A stretch of DNA of 9,604 bases from JBBDXA01 sp040902585 (GTDB lineage: Bacteria > Planctomycetota > Phycisphaerae > Phycisphaerales > Phycisphaeraceae), in the NCBI GenBank assembly GCA_040902585.1, contig JBBDXA010000005.1, forward strand, positions 1 through 9,604. The letters run 5' to 3'. This document shows, one piece after another, positions 1 through 5,994 of the stretch. The notes beneath the pieces are model-generated. The model was not told where the DNA came from. It made no database searches and was given only the letters and a program-made list of their open reading frames with translations. The stretch's first letter is position 1. Every line of letters starts with the position of its first letter. A program made the position numbers and the translations under genes.

Positions 1-2
1 AC

Positions 3-23
3 TCCGCTTGCCCATGGCACCCC
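3..23. repeat. Edge copy of intergenic hairpin repeat arm
   Basis: Positions 5-22 are identical over 18 bp to the right outer arm of the inverted-repeat element at 2276-2372 (its positions 2356-2373). The rest of this copy would lie to the left of the window, so only the outer end of one arm is visible. The sequence directly inside the arm (positions 1-4) differs from the copy at 2350-2355, so the match may be limited to the stem. Positions 24-100 hold no gene; they include a G/C-rich hairpin candidate (61-70 with 83-92). Confidence 0.6.
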
Positions 24-100
24 AACTGATCATCCCACATAATAGGGTCACGCCCCAAGAGGCCGGGGCTTCGCAAAGCCTCAGCCCCAGCCACCCGGCG

Positions 101-110
101 GTGGTATCAT
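101..110 (+). promoter_or_regulatory. Candidate extended -10 promoter of the lipoprotein gene
   Basis: The word gtggtatcat contains TATCAT (105-110), a 5-of-6 match to the sigma-70-type -10 hexamer, preceded by TG at 102-103 as in extended -10 promoters. No convincing -35 hexamer lies 16-18 bp upstream. The same word with one change (gtggtatcgt, 741-750) lies upstream of the next gene, which raises its credibility. The implied leader to the ATG at 176 is about 60 nt. Confidence 0.4.
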
Positions 111-175
111 TGACCTGTGGAGCCTGTGGCTCGCGCGAACCTGCATTATTTTTATTTGCAAACGGAGAACTTTCG

Positions 176-676
176 ATGTCGTGCTCACTCTGGCGATCGA
201 TGTGTCTGCTGTGTGTCCTGTTTTTACTTACGGTGACCGGCTGCGGCGAGAACAACCCGTCGCCGCCGGTTGCGAATGCGGACGATAAGACGACGACGCC
301 CGCGACCACTCCCCCTCCCACACCCGCGGCCACCGAGAAGAACGATCGCGAAGGCTGGCCCACCGAAGCGGAGGCGAAGGCGGCGATCTTCAAAGTCGAG
401 CATGCGATCCACGCATCGCAGACCAACAAGGATGTGTGGAAGGTCAAGGACATGAAGCACGAGGTGAAGTCGGTGAAGTTCGCCCAGCGCACGACGCAGA
501 AGCAGATGAACTTCGGCGCGCAGGCCGTCACGGTGTACCCCGTGAAGATTCTCTACACCCGCATCACCGACTACAGCCACAAGGAAGCGACGCGCGAAGA
601 GAGCGGGGCGGACGGCGTGTGGTTTCTCTACCGCGACAGCTTCGGCGAGTGGACGGGCAAGTATGGCAGTGAGTGA
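176..676 (+). CDS. Small lipoprotein of unknown function
   Basis: The 166-residue product begins with a short hydrophobic signal segment (about residues 8-20) ending in the lipobox VTGC. Signal peptidase II would be expected to cleave before Cys23 and leave a lipid-anchored protein at the outer face of a membrane. Residues 24-58 form a Pro/Thr/Ala-rich linker. A folded part follows (about 60-166), with charged helices and a C-terminal segment rich in aromatic residues (WFLYRDSFGEW, 149-159). I recognise no domain. The start at 176 is chosen because GGAG at 164-167 sits 8 nt upstream and because the signal peptide begins there; the same frame stays open back to position 8, but that part reads through a promoter-like word and the edge repeat. 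The gene is followed by a hairpin (681-719) and then bTHX on the same strand. Lipoprotein status is well supported; the role is unknown. Confidence 0.72.
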   Translation: MSCSLWRSMCLLCVLFLLTVTGCGENNPSPPVANADDKTTTPATTPPPTPAATEKNDREGWPTEAEAKAAIFKVEHAIHASQTNKDVWKVKDMKHEVKSVKFAQRTTQKQMNFGAQAVTVYPVKILYTRITDYSHKEATREESGADGVWFLYRDSFGEWTGKYGSE

Positions 677-680
677 TGGT

Positions 681-719
681 TCGAACTCCCCTGCCTTGAA
701 GGGGGGAATCAGCGTTCGA
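681..719 (+). terminator. Hairpin after the lipoprotein gene, possible terminator
   Basis: The outer arms tcgaac (681-686) and gttcga (714-719) are perfect complements. They enclose a second stem, cccct (688-692) with agggg (700-704), around a 7-nt loop. The structure starts 4 nt after the stop codon. There is no T-run after it, so it is not a canonical intrinsic terminator; it may instead protect the mRNA 3' end. Confidence 0.35.
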
Positions 720-740
720 TTTCGACGGCTCCGCGCCGGT

Positions 741-750
741 GTGGTATCGT
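741..750 (+). promoter_or_regulatory. Candidate extended -10 promoter of the bTHX gene
   Basis: The word gtggtatcgt carries TATCGT (745-750) with TG at 742-743. It differs by one base from the word at 101-110 ahead of the lipoprotein gene. No clear -35 box is seen. It gives a leader of roughly 65-70 nt before the ATG at 825, similar to the layout of the upstream gene. Confidence 0.38.
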
Positions 751-824
751 ATTGGGCTCGACCCGCCGGCGCATCGAAGGCGACGTGGGTTTGTCACTGG
801 TCATCACACGCATTGGAGATATCC

Positions 825-995
825 ATGGGACGAGGCGATCAACGTTCACGGCGAGGCAAGATCAGTCGCGGCACGTACGGCAACACCCGGCCGAAGCACG
901 CCGGTCGTGACCGCACCGGCGCGAAGCCGCCAGCGGAAGCCCCCGCCCCCGCCCCCGCTGCCGCGCCCAAAGAAGGCGAAGCGAAGGCCGGCTGA
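825..995 (+). CDS. 30S ribosomal protein bTHX with Ala/Pro-rich tail
   Basis: The product is a 56-residue basic protein. Its first 24 residues (MGRGDQRSRRGKISRGTYGN, then TRPK) match the bTHX (Thx) pattern of G-K/R-G-D at the start, then RRGKI, RGTYG and a basic RP-K end. Thx is a short peptide that lies in the head of the 30S subunit in Thermus and is also found in Bacteroidetes and other phyla. GGAG at 815-818 lies 6 nt before the ATG, which fixes this start against the longer reading from 663. The Thermus protein stops shortly after the conserved core, but here a tail of about 25 residues follows (33-56), built of Ala, Pro, Glu and Lys. That tail is low in complexity and probably disordered. 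The gene appears monocistronic, with its own promoter-like word upstream and a hairpin downstream. Confidence 0.88.
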   Translation: MGRGDQRSRRGKISRGTYGNTRPKHAGRDRTGAKPPAEAPAPAPAAAPKEGEAKAG

Positions 996-1022
996 TTCGG
1001 ATTCTATTTTAAGAGTGATGCG

Positions 1023-1054
1023 AGCTATCGACATGACCAGGTGGTGTCGATGCT
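1023..1054. terminator. Hairpin between convergent bTHX and ftsQ-like genes
   Basis: The arms agc-t-atcgaca (1023-1033) and tgtcgat-gct (1045-1054) pair over 10 bp with one bulged T, around an 11-nt loop. The hairpin lies in the 100-bp gap between two convergent genes (stops at 995 and 1096) and could end transcription from either side. An A/T-rich patch (tctatttta) lies at 1003-1011, on the side used by the minus strand. No strong T-run follows directly on the plus strand. Confidence 0.4.
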
Positions 1055-1095
1055 TTCGCATGCGCTGCAATCGGTGCCGCCGCGACTGCGCCACA

Positions 1096-2151
1096 TCACG
1101 GCGACAGCCGCGCCCGCTGGATCGAAGCCGTGCTGCTGGAGAGTTCCGCGAGTCGCGTCGCTTCTTCGTCGCGCGTGAGAATCTCCGGGCCTGAGCCCAG
1201 CAGCAGAACGACCCGGCCGCCGGCATCGATGGCGTTGAACCCCTTCTCGTTGCGCGGGCCGTTCAAAAAGGAAAGCCAGCGGCGCTTGATCACTGCATCC
1301 GGTTCGCTCGACTGTTTCTCGCCGGGCGGAAGCCCCCACCACACGGTGCCGCCCGCGCGGGTGTGCAAGGCAAGACGGATGCGGTTGAACTTGTCGCGCC
1401 CTGAGACATCGAAGGCTGCGATCTGATGCGCGTACGGTTCATTGCGAAGGAGCGCGGCCAGCTTCAAACCGGCTTGAAGTTCCGCGCTGGCCCAGACCTG
1501 TCCGGGTTTCGGAGATGGCGATGCGATGCCGACGATCACCGGCAGGTCCAGCGCTTTGGCATGCTCGGGCCGATACGGCACATCGCGCACGCCCAGGCTG
1601 TCCGAAGGTAGACGCACGCCGCGGGCATCGACCAGGTGCAGGGCATCGGTCTTCTGAAGATAGTCCGCCTGCGTCTCGCGCCGTCGCGGTGCCATCACCA
1701 GCGCGACCGGCTCGCGGTAACGCGCATGCACCGCAATGCCCAGACTGGTGCGCTCGATGCGCGCGACGCCTTCGATCCACGGATTGGCAGCGAGCGTGTC
1801 AACGGCTTTCTGAAGCGAGGCGGCGTTCATCGGGTCAGTCGCGAGCTGTCCGGCGACCAGCCAGCGCAGGTCGCGCTGAATGTCGTCGTGCATCCAGGGC
1901 GGCGCGTCCACGAGCGTGACATGCTCGCCGGTGATCATGACGGAGTGATGGCTGCTGGCGTAACCGACCAGCGCGGGCCGACCGAAATGCCAGCCGAGCA
2001 CGATCGCCGCGACGACCAGCCCTGACGCCAGCCAGCGCAGCATGTGCGTCATCTTCTGGCGATCCCACGGCACACCGGCCGCCTTGGCGGGTTTCGCCTT
2101 GCTCGCGCGCACCTTCTTCTTCGAACGAATGGAACCGAGAAACCAACTCAT
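1096..2151 (-). CDS. FtsQ/DivIB-like division protein with POTRA-like region
   Basis: The 351-residue product has a basic cytoplasmic N-terminus (residues 9-36, rich in Lys and Arg) and one membrane segment (about 38-58), so it should be a bitopic inner-membrane protein with an outside C-terminal part. The region at about 70-150 resembles the POTRA and following strands of FtsQ: a helix (ASLQKAVDTLAANPWIEGV, 111-129), then alternating strands ending in the FtsQ-like signature YREPVALV (145-152). The later part (LHLVDARGVRLP, 171-182; LPVIVG, 203-208; a Lys/Arg-rich helix at about 286-297) also follows the FtsQ beta-domain plan. FtsQ links FtsB/FtsL to the divisome in other bacteria. The start is supported by AAGGA just before the ATG. 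No ftsA, ftsZ, mur or ddl gene lies beside it, unlike a normal dcw cluster. Another POTRA-bearing membrane protein is the main alternative. Confidence 0.7.
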   Translation of the reverse strand: MSWFLGSIRSKKKVRASKAKPAKAAGVPWDRQKMTHMLRWLASGLVVAAIVLGWHFGRPALVGYASSHHSVMITGEHVTLVDAPPWMHDDIQRDLRWLVAGQLATDPMNAASLQKAVDTLAANPWIEGVARIERTSLGIAVHARYREPVALVMAPRRRETQADYLQKTDALHLVDARGVRLPSDSLGVRDVPYRPEHAKALDLPVIVGIASPSPKPGQVWASAELQAGLKLAALLRNEPYAHQIAAFDVSGRDKFNRIRLALHTRAGGTVWWGLPPGEKQSSEPDAVIKRRWLSFLNGPRNEKGFNAIDAGGRVVLLLGSGPEILTRDEEATRLAELSSSTASIQRARLSP

Positions 2152-2275
2152 AGCTTCCTTTCCGCTTCGGCTGAGAGTTCATCGGCAAATCGGCGATGAC
2201 CTCGCCAATAGTTGAAAGGGGCAAAGGAGTGGTTCGATATAGTGAATGCTGATCCTGTCGATGGTCGAGGACCGA

Positions 2276-2372
2276 GGTGCCATGGGTAAGCGAGTCTGCG
2301 AGCTTACCCGTGCGAATAACCCCAGGCGTCCGGCACGGGCAAACTCGGCGGACCTCGCTTGCCCATGGCACC
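2276..2372. repeat. Inverted-repeat hairpin element A
   Basis: Outer arms 2276-2290 and 2358-2372 pair over 15 bp with one mismatch. Left core cgagtctgcgag (2291-2302) faces right core ctcggcggacctcg (2344-2357), pairing by CGAG:CTCG at both ends and leaving an internal loop TCTG/GCGGAC. Inner arms 2303-2313 and 2333-2343 then pair with two mismatches around a 19-nt loop (2314-2332). Each half can also fold alone (gggtaagc 2284-2291 with gcttaccc 2302-2309; gggcaa with ttgccc in the other half). The element starts 2 nt after the stop of the HD gene. No T-run follows on the minus strand. The remaining 124 bp to the ftsQ-like start hold no other gene. Confidence 0.88.
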
Positions 2373-2374
2373 CT

Positions 2375-3013
2375 TCAGGCCGGGGCCCCTTCGTGCCGGA
2401 GCTGGCGAATCGCTCGTTCGAGGTTCGCCCGGGCCGGGGCTTCGTAGCGACCGCGGAACATGGCCGTGGCGTAGAGGTGCGGCCTCGCGAGAAAACTCTG
2501 GAGCACGTTCGTCCGCTCCCTGGCGTACGTCTCCTCCTCGACAAACGCGTACTCCTTGCGGATCGTGCTCTCGTAAGTGTCGTACACGCTCTTCTTCTGT
2601 CCGAGGATGGCAAGATCGATATCGCAGATCAGAGCTTCATCGCCTTGCGTGTGAGCGATGTCGTGCCTTGTGGCCATGACCAGATCGCGCACGCGGTCTG
2701 GATCGATCGCCTTCGTCTTCGCATCGCGCAGAGCTTCGAGCGCCAGGGCTGCGCTCTTGCCTTCGTTGCCTTCCTGCTGCGGGTCATACACCGCGTCGTG
2801 AAACCACAAGGCCCATTCGACGGCGAAGGGCTGCTTCGCCAGATATTCGCTGCGTTCGAATTCATCGAAGCAGGCGGACAGATGATCGGCGTTGTGATAC
2901 GCGCGGTGCGGCTCGGTGTAGAGCGCGCCCAGCCGATCGAACCAGGACTCGGGCGAAGCATGGGCTTCGATCGATTCCCACAGACGATTCCAACGCTCAC
3001 GCAGATCGTGCAT
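2375..3013 (-). CDS. HD-superfamily metal-dependent phosphohydrolase (COG4339-like)
   Basis: The 212-residue soluble protein shows the pattern of the predicted HD-superfamily phosphohydrolase family COG4339: YHNADH (39-44), WFHDAVYD (70-77) with the His72-Asp73 pair, a helix ending MATRHDIAH (113-121), and DIDLAILG (131-138). His44, His72, Asp73 and an Asp at 131 or 133 are the likely metal ligands. The C-terminal segment (LYATAMFRGRYEAPARANL) also looks family-typical. The substrate is unknown; HD proteins often act on nucleotides or other phosphoesters. The length fits the family. The start has AAGGG 7 nt upstream and a TAGAAT box further up. Its stop lies 2 nt from hairpin element A, and element B lies between it and the MFS gene, so it may be transcribed alone. 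I see no link to its neighbours. Confidence 0.8.
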   Translation of the reverse strand: MHDLRERWNRLWESIEAHASPESWFDRLGALYTEPHRAYHNADHLSACFDEFERSEYLAKQPFAVEWALWFHDAVYDPQQEGNEGKSAALALEALRDAKTKAIDPDRVRDLVMATRHDIAHTQGDEALICDIDLAILGQKKSVYDTYESTIRKEYAFVEEETYARERTNVLQSFLARPHLYATAMFRGRYEAPARANLERAIRQLRHEGAPA

Positions 3014-3049
3014 GGCAGAACCCTTGATCGAAAGGATCGGGACGAAACC

Positions 3050-3055
3050 ATTCTA
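3050..3055 (-). promoter_or_regulatory. Candidate -10 box of the HD hydrolase gene
   Basis: On the minus strand this reads TAGAAT, five of six bases of the consensus -10, ending 36 nt before the ATG at 3013. No good -35 hexamer is seen at the expected distance, so the call is tentative. Confidence 0.28.
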
Positions 3056-3099
3056 CCTGCGCGAAGGGCGAGTTCGATGAAGAATCGGTTCGCCCATAC

Positions 3100-3190
3100 A
3101 AGCCCGATGGCGAGTCTTCGAGCCGTCGGGGTATGACGGCTGTGCATTTCGGAATACCCCGACGGCTCGGCGGCCCTCGCCATCGGGCTT
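3100..3190. repeat. Inverted-repeat hairpin element B
   Basis: The outer arms plus the first CGAG:CTCG pairs (3100-3114 with 3176-3190) are perfect complements over 15 bp. The inner arms (3119-3134 with 3154-3169) are perfect over 16 bp, around a 19-nt loop (3135-3153). Left core cgagtcttcgag (3111-3122) and right core ctcggcggccctcg (3166-3179) each differ by one base from the cores of element A, while the stems are unrelated. Each half can also fold alone (cccgatgg with ccgtcggg). It begins 16 nt after the MFS stop codon and ends 86 bp before the HD hydrolase start. Confidence 0.9.
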
Positions 3191-3206
3191 GGCCGATCCG
3201 ACTTGA

Positions 3207-4661
3207 TCAACCGCCCTCACTCGCCGCGGCCGGCTTGTCATAGAACGTCTTCGTCGGATCGATGAACAGCCACATCGACGCCGCCGCCAGGTAACAGCCC
3301 GCGTAGACATAAAACAGCGGGCCCCAGCCGAAGTTGCTGAAGATCAGCGCGCCGATCACCGGCTGAAGATAATTGCCCGCGTTGCCCACCATGTTGATAA
3401 AGCCCGTCGCGGTGCCGGCGTACTTCCCGCCGATGTCCACGATGCTCGCCCAGTTCGACGCCTGACCGAAGTCGTACGCGGCCGCGGCGAGGACCATCAG
3501 CAGCACGGCAAACTCCGGACGCTCCACCAGTCGCACGCCAAGCATCGCGCAGGCGGCGATCACGCAGCCGGTGATCGGGAAGATCGCCCGCACCAGTCTT
3601 TTGCGGCCGACACGTTTCAGGAGCGCATCGCACAGCGCGCCGCCGACGAGGCAGGCGATGCCGCCAAAGAGCAGCGGCAGGCCGGTGATGATGGCCGTGA
3701 GCGTTTGCGGCGGCAGCCCGCCGAGCAGGCCGTCGAGCCCGAGTCGCTGGAGCATCTGATGCACGGCTTCGGTTTCGCCTTTGCCCGTGCCGAAACCCAT
3801 GCCGTGAATCTCTTTGAAATAGCGGGGCAGCCAGCTCACGAAGAACGACCAGCCGAAGCTGCCGAGGATGTAGAGACACCCGATCGCCCACAGGCTGCGC
3901 GAGGTGAACAGGGCCTTCCACGCGTGGCCGGGCATCGTGTGCTTCGCCTGTACTGCTTCGGTGCGGTCCTGCCGGATGATCGCCAGTTCCGCTTCGTTCA
4001 CACCGCGATGCTGGGCGGGGTCATCGCGAAACCACGGATAAAAAAGCAGACACCAGGCGATGCCGACAAAGCCCGAGGCCCAGAAGCCCATGCGCCAAGG
4101 CTCGACATTTTTCAAGAAGCCCATCAGCGGGATGGAGCTGAGAAAATCGCGCACACCCGGATCGCGAAAGGCGATCAGCATGAGATCGAACAGGAATGGC
4201 GCGAAGGCTCCGCCCCACCGCGCCAGCAGCCAGAGCCATCCGCCGGCCCGCGCCCTTCCCTTGGGCGAAAGCCAGTTCGCCTGCACCCGCGCCATGTTGG
4301 GATACGCGCCCGCCTCGCCGACGCCGAAGAGAAAGCGGCAGGTGAGCAGCGTAAGGAAGCCGGTCGCCGAGCCGGAGAGCGCGGTGAAGATGGACCAGGC
4401 CAGCACGATGCGCGTGAGCGTGATGCGGGCGCCGAAACGATCGCCCATCCAGCCGCCGGGGATTTCGAAGATGGCGTAGGCGAACCAGAAGGCGGAGAAC
4501 ACCCAGCCCATCTGGACGTCGGAGAGGGCCAGGTCGCGCTGGATGTCGTCAGCCGCGCGCATGATGCAGACGCGGTCGAAGTAGGTGAGAAACGAAAGGG
4601 CGCAGAGCATGCCCATGACGCGATGGCGGACACGGGTTGGCCGGGGCGACTCTTGTTCCAC
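3207..4661 (-). CDS. MFS transporter, anion:cation symporter (ACS) family
   Basis: The 484-residue protein has the 12-segment plan of the major facilitator superfamily. A first segment with SFLTYFDRVCI (23-33) is followed by the loop 2-3 signature GDRFGAR (73-79), the segment-4 motif RFLFGVGEAGAYPN (109-122), a central loop around 210-250, and a second half with WASIVDIGGKYAGTATGF (404-421). The last motif is typical of the ACS family, whose members import hexuronates, glucarate, phthalate, sialate and similar organic anions by proton symport. The protein is longer than the usual 430-450 residues because of extra loops near 166-188 and 288-320. The start is a GTG with a perfect AGGAGG 4 nt upstream. 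It diverges from the D-threonine-aldolase-like gene, with a 140-bp shared upstream region, so co-regulation and uptake of a substrate of that cluster are plausible. Substrate not determinable here. Confidence 0.9.
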   Translation of the reverse strand: MEQESPRPTRVRHRVMGMLCALSFLTYFDRVCIMRAADDIQRDLALSDVQMGWVFSAFWFAYAIFEIPGGWMGDRFGARITLTRIVLAWSIFTALSGSATGFLTLLTCRFLFGVGEAGAYPNMARVQANWLSPKGRARAGGWLWLLARWGGAFAPFLFDLMLIAFRDPGVRDFLSSIPLMGFLKNVEPWRMGFWASGFVGIAWCLLFYPWFRDDPAQHRGVNEAELAIIRQDRTEAVQAKHTMPGHAWKALFTSRSLWAIGCLYILGSFGWSFFVSWLPRYFKEIHGMGFGTGKGETEAVHQMLQRLGLDGLLGGLPPQTLTAIITGLPLLFGGIACLVGGALCDALLKRVGRKRLVRAIFPITGCVIAACAMLGVRLVERPEFAVLLMVLAAAAYDFGQASNWASIVDIGGKYAGTATGFINMVGNAGNYLQPVIGALIFSNFGWGPLFYVYAGCYLAAASMWLFIDPTKTFYDKPAAASEGG

Positions 4662-4801
4662 GAAGCCTCCTATCTAGATTCGCCGCTTGCGGCGTAGCAA
4701 CGGCCGACGTCACGCGCCCTGTCAATCCGCATTCCGCAATCCCCAATCCGCAATCCCCAATCGCTCGCCCCCGATCAATCGCCGATATCCTATCGCATTC
4801 C
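4662..4801. promoter_or_regulatory. Divergent intergenic region with repeats and promoter-like boxes
   Basis: This gap serves two divergent genes. For the MFS gene, AGGAGG (minus strand, 4666-4671) is a perfect Shine-Dalgarno sequence, and a perfect TTGACA (minus strand, 4720-4725) may be a -35 box, though no good -10 is seen at 16-18 bp. A compact hairpin lies at 4681-4694 (cgccgc, TT loop, gcggcg). A 14-bp unit, ccgcaatccccaat, is repeated in perfect tandem at 4734-4747 and 4748-4761, with a degenerate partial copy before it. For the plus-strand gene, TATCCT at 4786-4791 lies only 10 nt before the ATG at 4802, and there is no Shine-Dalgarno sequence. This fits a nearly leaderless mRNA. Confidence 0.45.
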
Positions 4802-5887
4802 ATGCACCCGCCCACGCCCAGCCTCGTGATCGACCTGCCGACCGTCCGGCGAAACCTCGCCCGACTCGGTGACTACGCCGCGTCGCACGGCCTCAAGCTT
4901 CGCCCGCACACCAAAACGCACAAATCCATCGCACTGGCGAAACTCCAACTTTCCCTCGGCGGCTCCACCGGCCTCACCGTCGCCAAGGTCGGCGAAGCTC
5001 AGGTCATGGCCGAGGCGACCGACGATCTGCTGCTGGCGTACCCGGCTGTGGACGAAGCGCGCTGCACCGCACTCGCGAAACTCGCCGCCCGCTGCACGCT
5101 GCGCGTGGCTATCGATTCAACCTTCGCCGCCGACGCTCTTTCGCAGGCCGCCTCGCGCGAAGGCACCACGATCGGCATCCTCATCGACCTCGATGTCGGC
5201 ACGCATCGCACCGGTGTGCAGTCCCCCGCCGCCGCCCTCGCCCTCGCGCAGCATGTCGATCGCGCCGCCGGCCTTCGCCTCGATGGCCTGTTCTTCTATC
5301 CCGGCTTCATCGCCTCGCCGCCCGATCAGCAGAAGGCCGCCCTCGAAGCCGTCGATGCCATGCTGCGCCAAACGCTGGACCTGTGGAAGGCGGCCGGGCT
5401 CGAAGCGCCAATCGTCTCCGGCGGCTCCACGCCCACCGCGTTCCAGTCTCATCTAATCAAGTGTCACACCGAGGTCCGCCCCGGCACCTACATCTTCTAC
5501 GACATGAACGGCGTGCGCGGCGGCTACGCTTCTCTCGACGACTGTGCCGCCCGCATACACGCCACCGTCGTCAGCGATGCCGTGCCCGGACAGATCGTCC
5601 TCGACGCCGGCAGCAAAACGCTCACCATGGACCGCTGCGGCCCCGCGCCTGACAGCGGGCACGGCCTCATCGTCGAATATCCTCACGCAAAGATCACCAA
5701 GCTCACCGAAGAACACGGACAGGTGGACATCACCGCCTGCGACCGCGCCCCGAAGCTCGGCGAGCGCGTCACGATCATCCCGAATCACATCTGCCCCTGC
5801 GTCAATCTTCAGAACCAGGTGTGGTGGACAGACAACGGCAGCGACCCGACGCCGATGCCCGTCGACGCCCGAGGTAAGGTATTCTGA
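4802..5887 (+). CDS. D-threonine aldolase / D-serine dehydratase family PLP enzyme
   Basis: The 361-residue product belongs to the fold-type III PLP enzymes related to alanine racemase that include D-threonine aldolase, DSD1-type D-serine dehydratase and D-3-hydroxyaspartate dehydratase. The N-terminal barrel carries RPHTKTHKS (34-42), with Lys38 the expected PLP Schiff-base lysine. Further family motifs are FFYPGF (164-169), SGGSTPT (207-213), RPGTYIFYD (226-234) and DAGSKTLT (268-275). Near the end, PNHICPCVN (327-335) supplies the His-x-Cys pair (His329, Cys331) that binds the catalytic divalent metal in this family. The reaction is either retro-aldol cleavage of a D-3-hydroxy amino acid or its dehydration and deamination; sequence alone does not decide. 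The ATG at 4802 is used because the fold begins directly after it; the longer frame from 4637 runs through repeats and the MFS start. It heads a run with an M19 dipeptidase and RidA. Confidence 0.9.
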   Translation: MHPPTPSLVIDLPTVRRNLARLGDYAASHGLKLRPHTKTHKSIALAKLQLSLGGSTGLTVAKVGEAQVMAEATDDLLLAYPAVDEARCTALAKLAARCTLRVAIDSTFAADALSQAASREGTTIGILIDLDVGTHRTGVQSPAAALALAQHVDRAAGLRLDGLFFYPGFIASPPDQQKAALEAVDAMLRQTLDLWKAAGLEAPIVSGGSTPTAFQSHLIKCHTEVRPGTYIFYDMNGVRGGYASLDDCAARIHATVVSDAVPGQIVLDAGSKTLTMDRCGPAPDSGHGLIVEYPHAKITKLTEEHGQVDITACDRAPKLGERVTIIPNHICPCVNLQNQVWWTDNGSDPTPMPVDARGKVF

Positions 5888-5893
5888 AGACCG

Positions 5894-5990
5894 AATGGCT
5901 AATGGTTAGTGGCTAATGGCTATTAGCTATTGAGAACGATGCCTTGATCAATCACCACTAACCATTAGCCAATAGCCATTAACCAATAGG
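5894..5990. repeat. Inverted-repeat element C (TAATGG/CCATTA words)
   Basis: The 107-bp gap between the PLP-enzyme stop and the dipeptidase start is almost filled by A/T-rich word repeats. A perfect 16-bp pair is formed by 5897-5912 and 5955-5970. A second perfect 10-bp pair is 5915-5924 with 5971-5980; its arms cross the first pair, so the two cannot nest in one simple hairpin. The words also repeat in direct orientation on the left side (ggctaatgg at 5897 and 5911). The element starts 6 nt after the stop codon and runs to within a few bases of the next ATG. The G/C content is visibly lower than in the flanking genes. Confidence 0.82.
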
Positions 5991-5994
5991 CCCC

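Noticed and set aside
8..175. N-terminal extension of the lipoprotein frame
   Set aside because: It would place a repeat and a promoter-like word inside the protein and bury the signal peptide. GGAG at 164-167 supports the start at 176.
700..740. tmRNA-like bases (a TTCGACGG word after a G-run)
   Set aside because: The spacing from the G-run is wrong. There is no room for a molecule of about 350 nt before bTHX, and no tag reading frame or matching 3' acceptor part was found.
2255..2372. Element A as a classical intrinsic terminator for the HD gene
   Set aside because: The stem follows the stop codon closely, but no T-run follows it on the minus strand. The same holds for element B after the MFS gene.
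2246..3136. Open frame of 296 codons on the plus strand
   Set aside because: It runs antisense to the HD hydrolase and through elements A and B. It shows no recognisable protein pattern.
3705..4697. Long open frame on the plus strand, 330 codons
   Set aside because: It is antisense to the clearly recognisable MFS transporter and has no family-like motifs. High G/C codon bias keeps this frame open.
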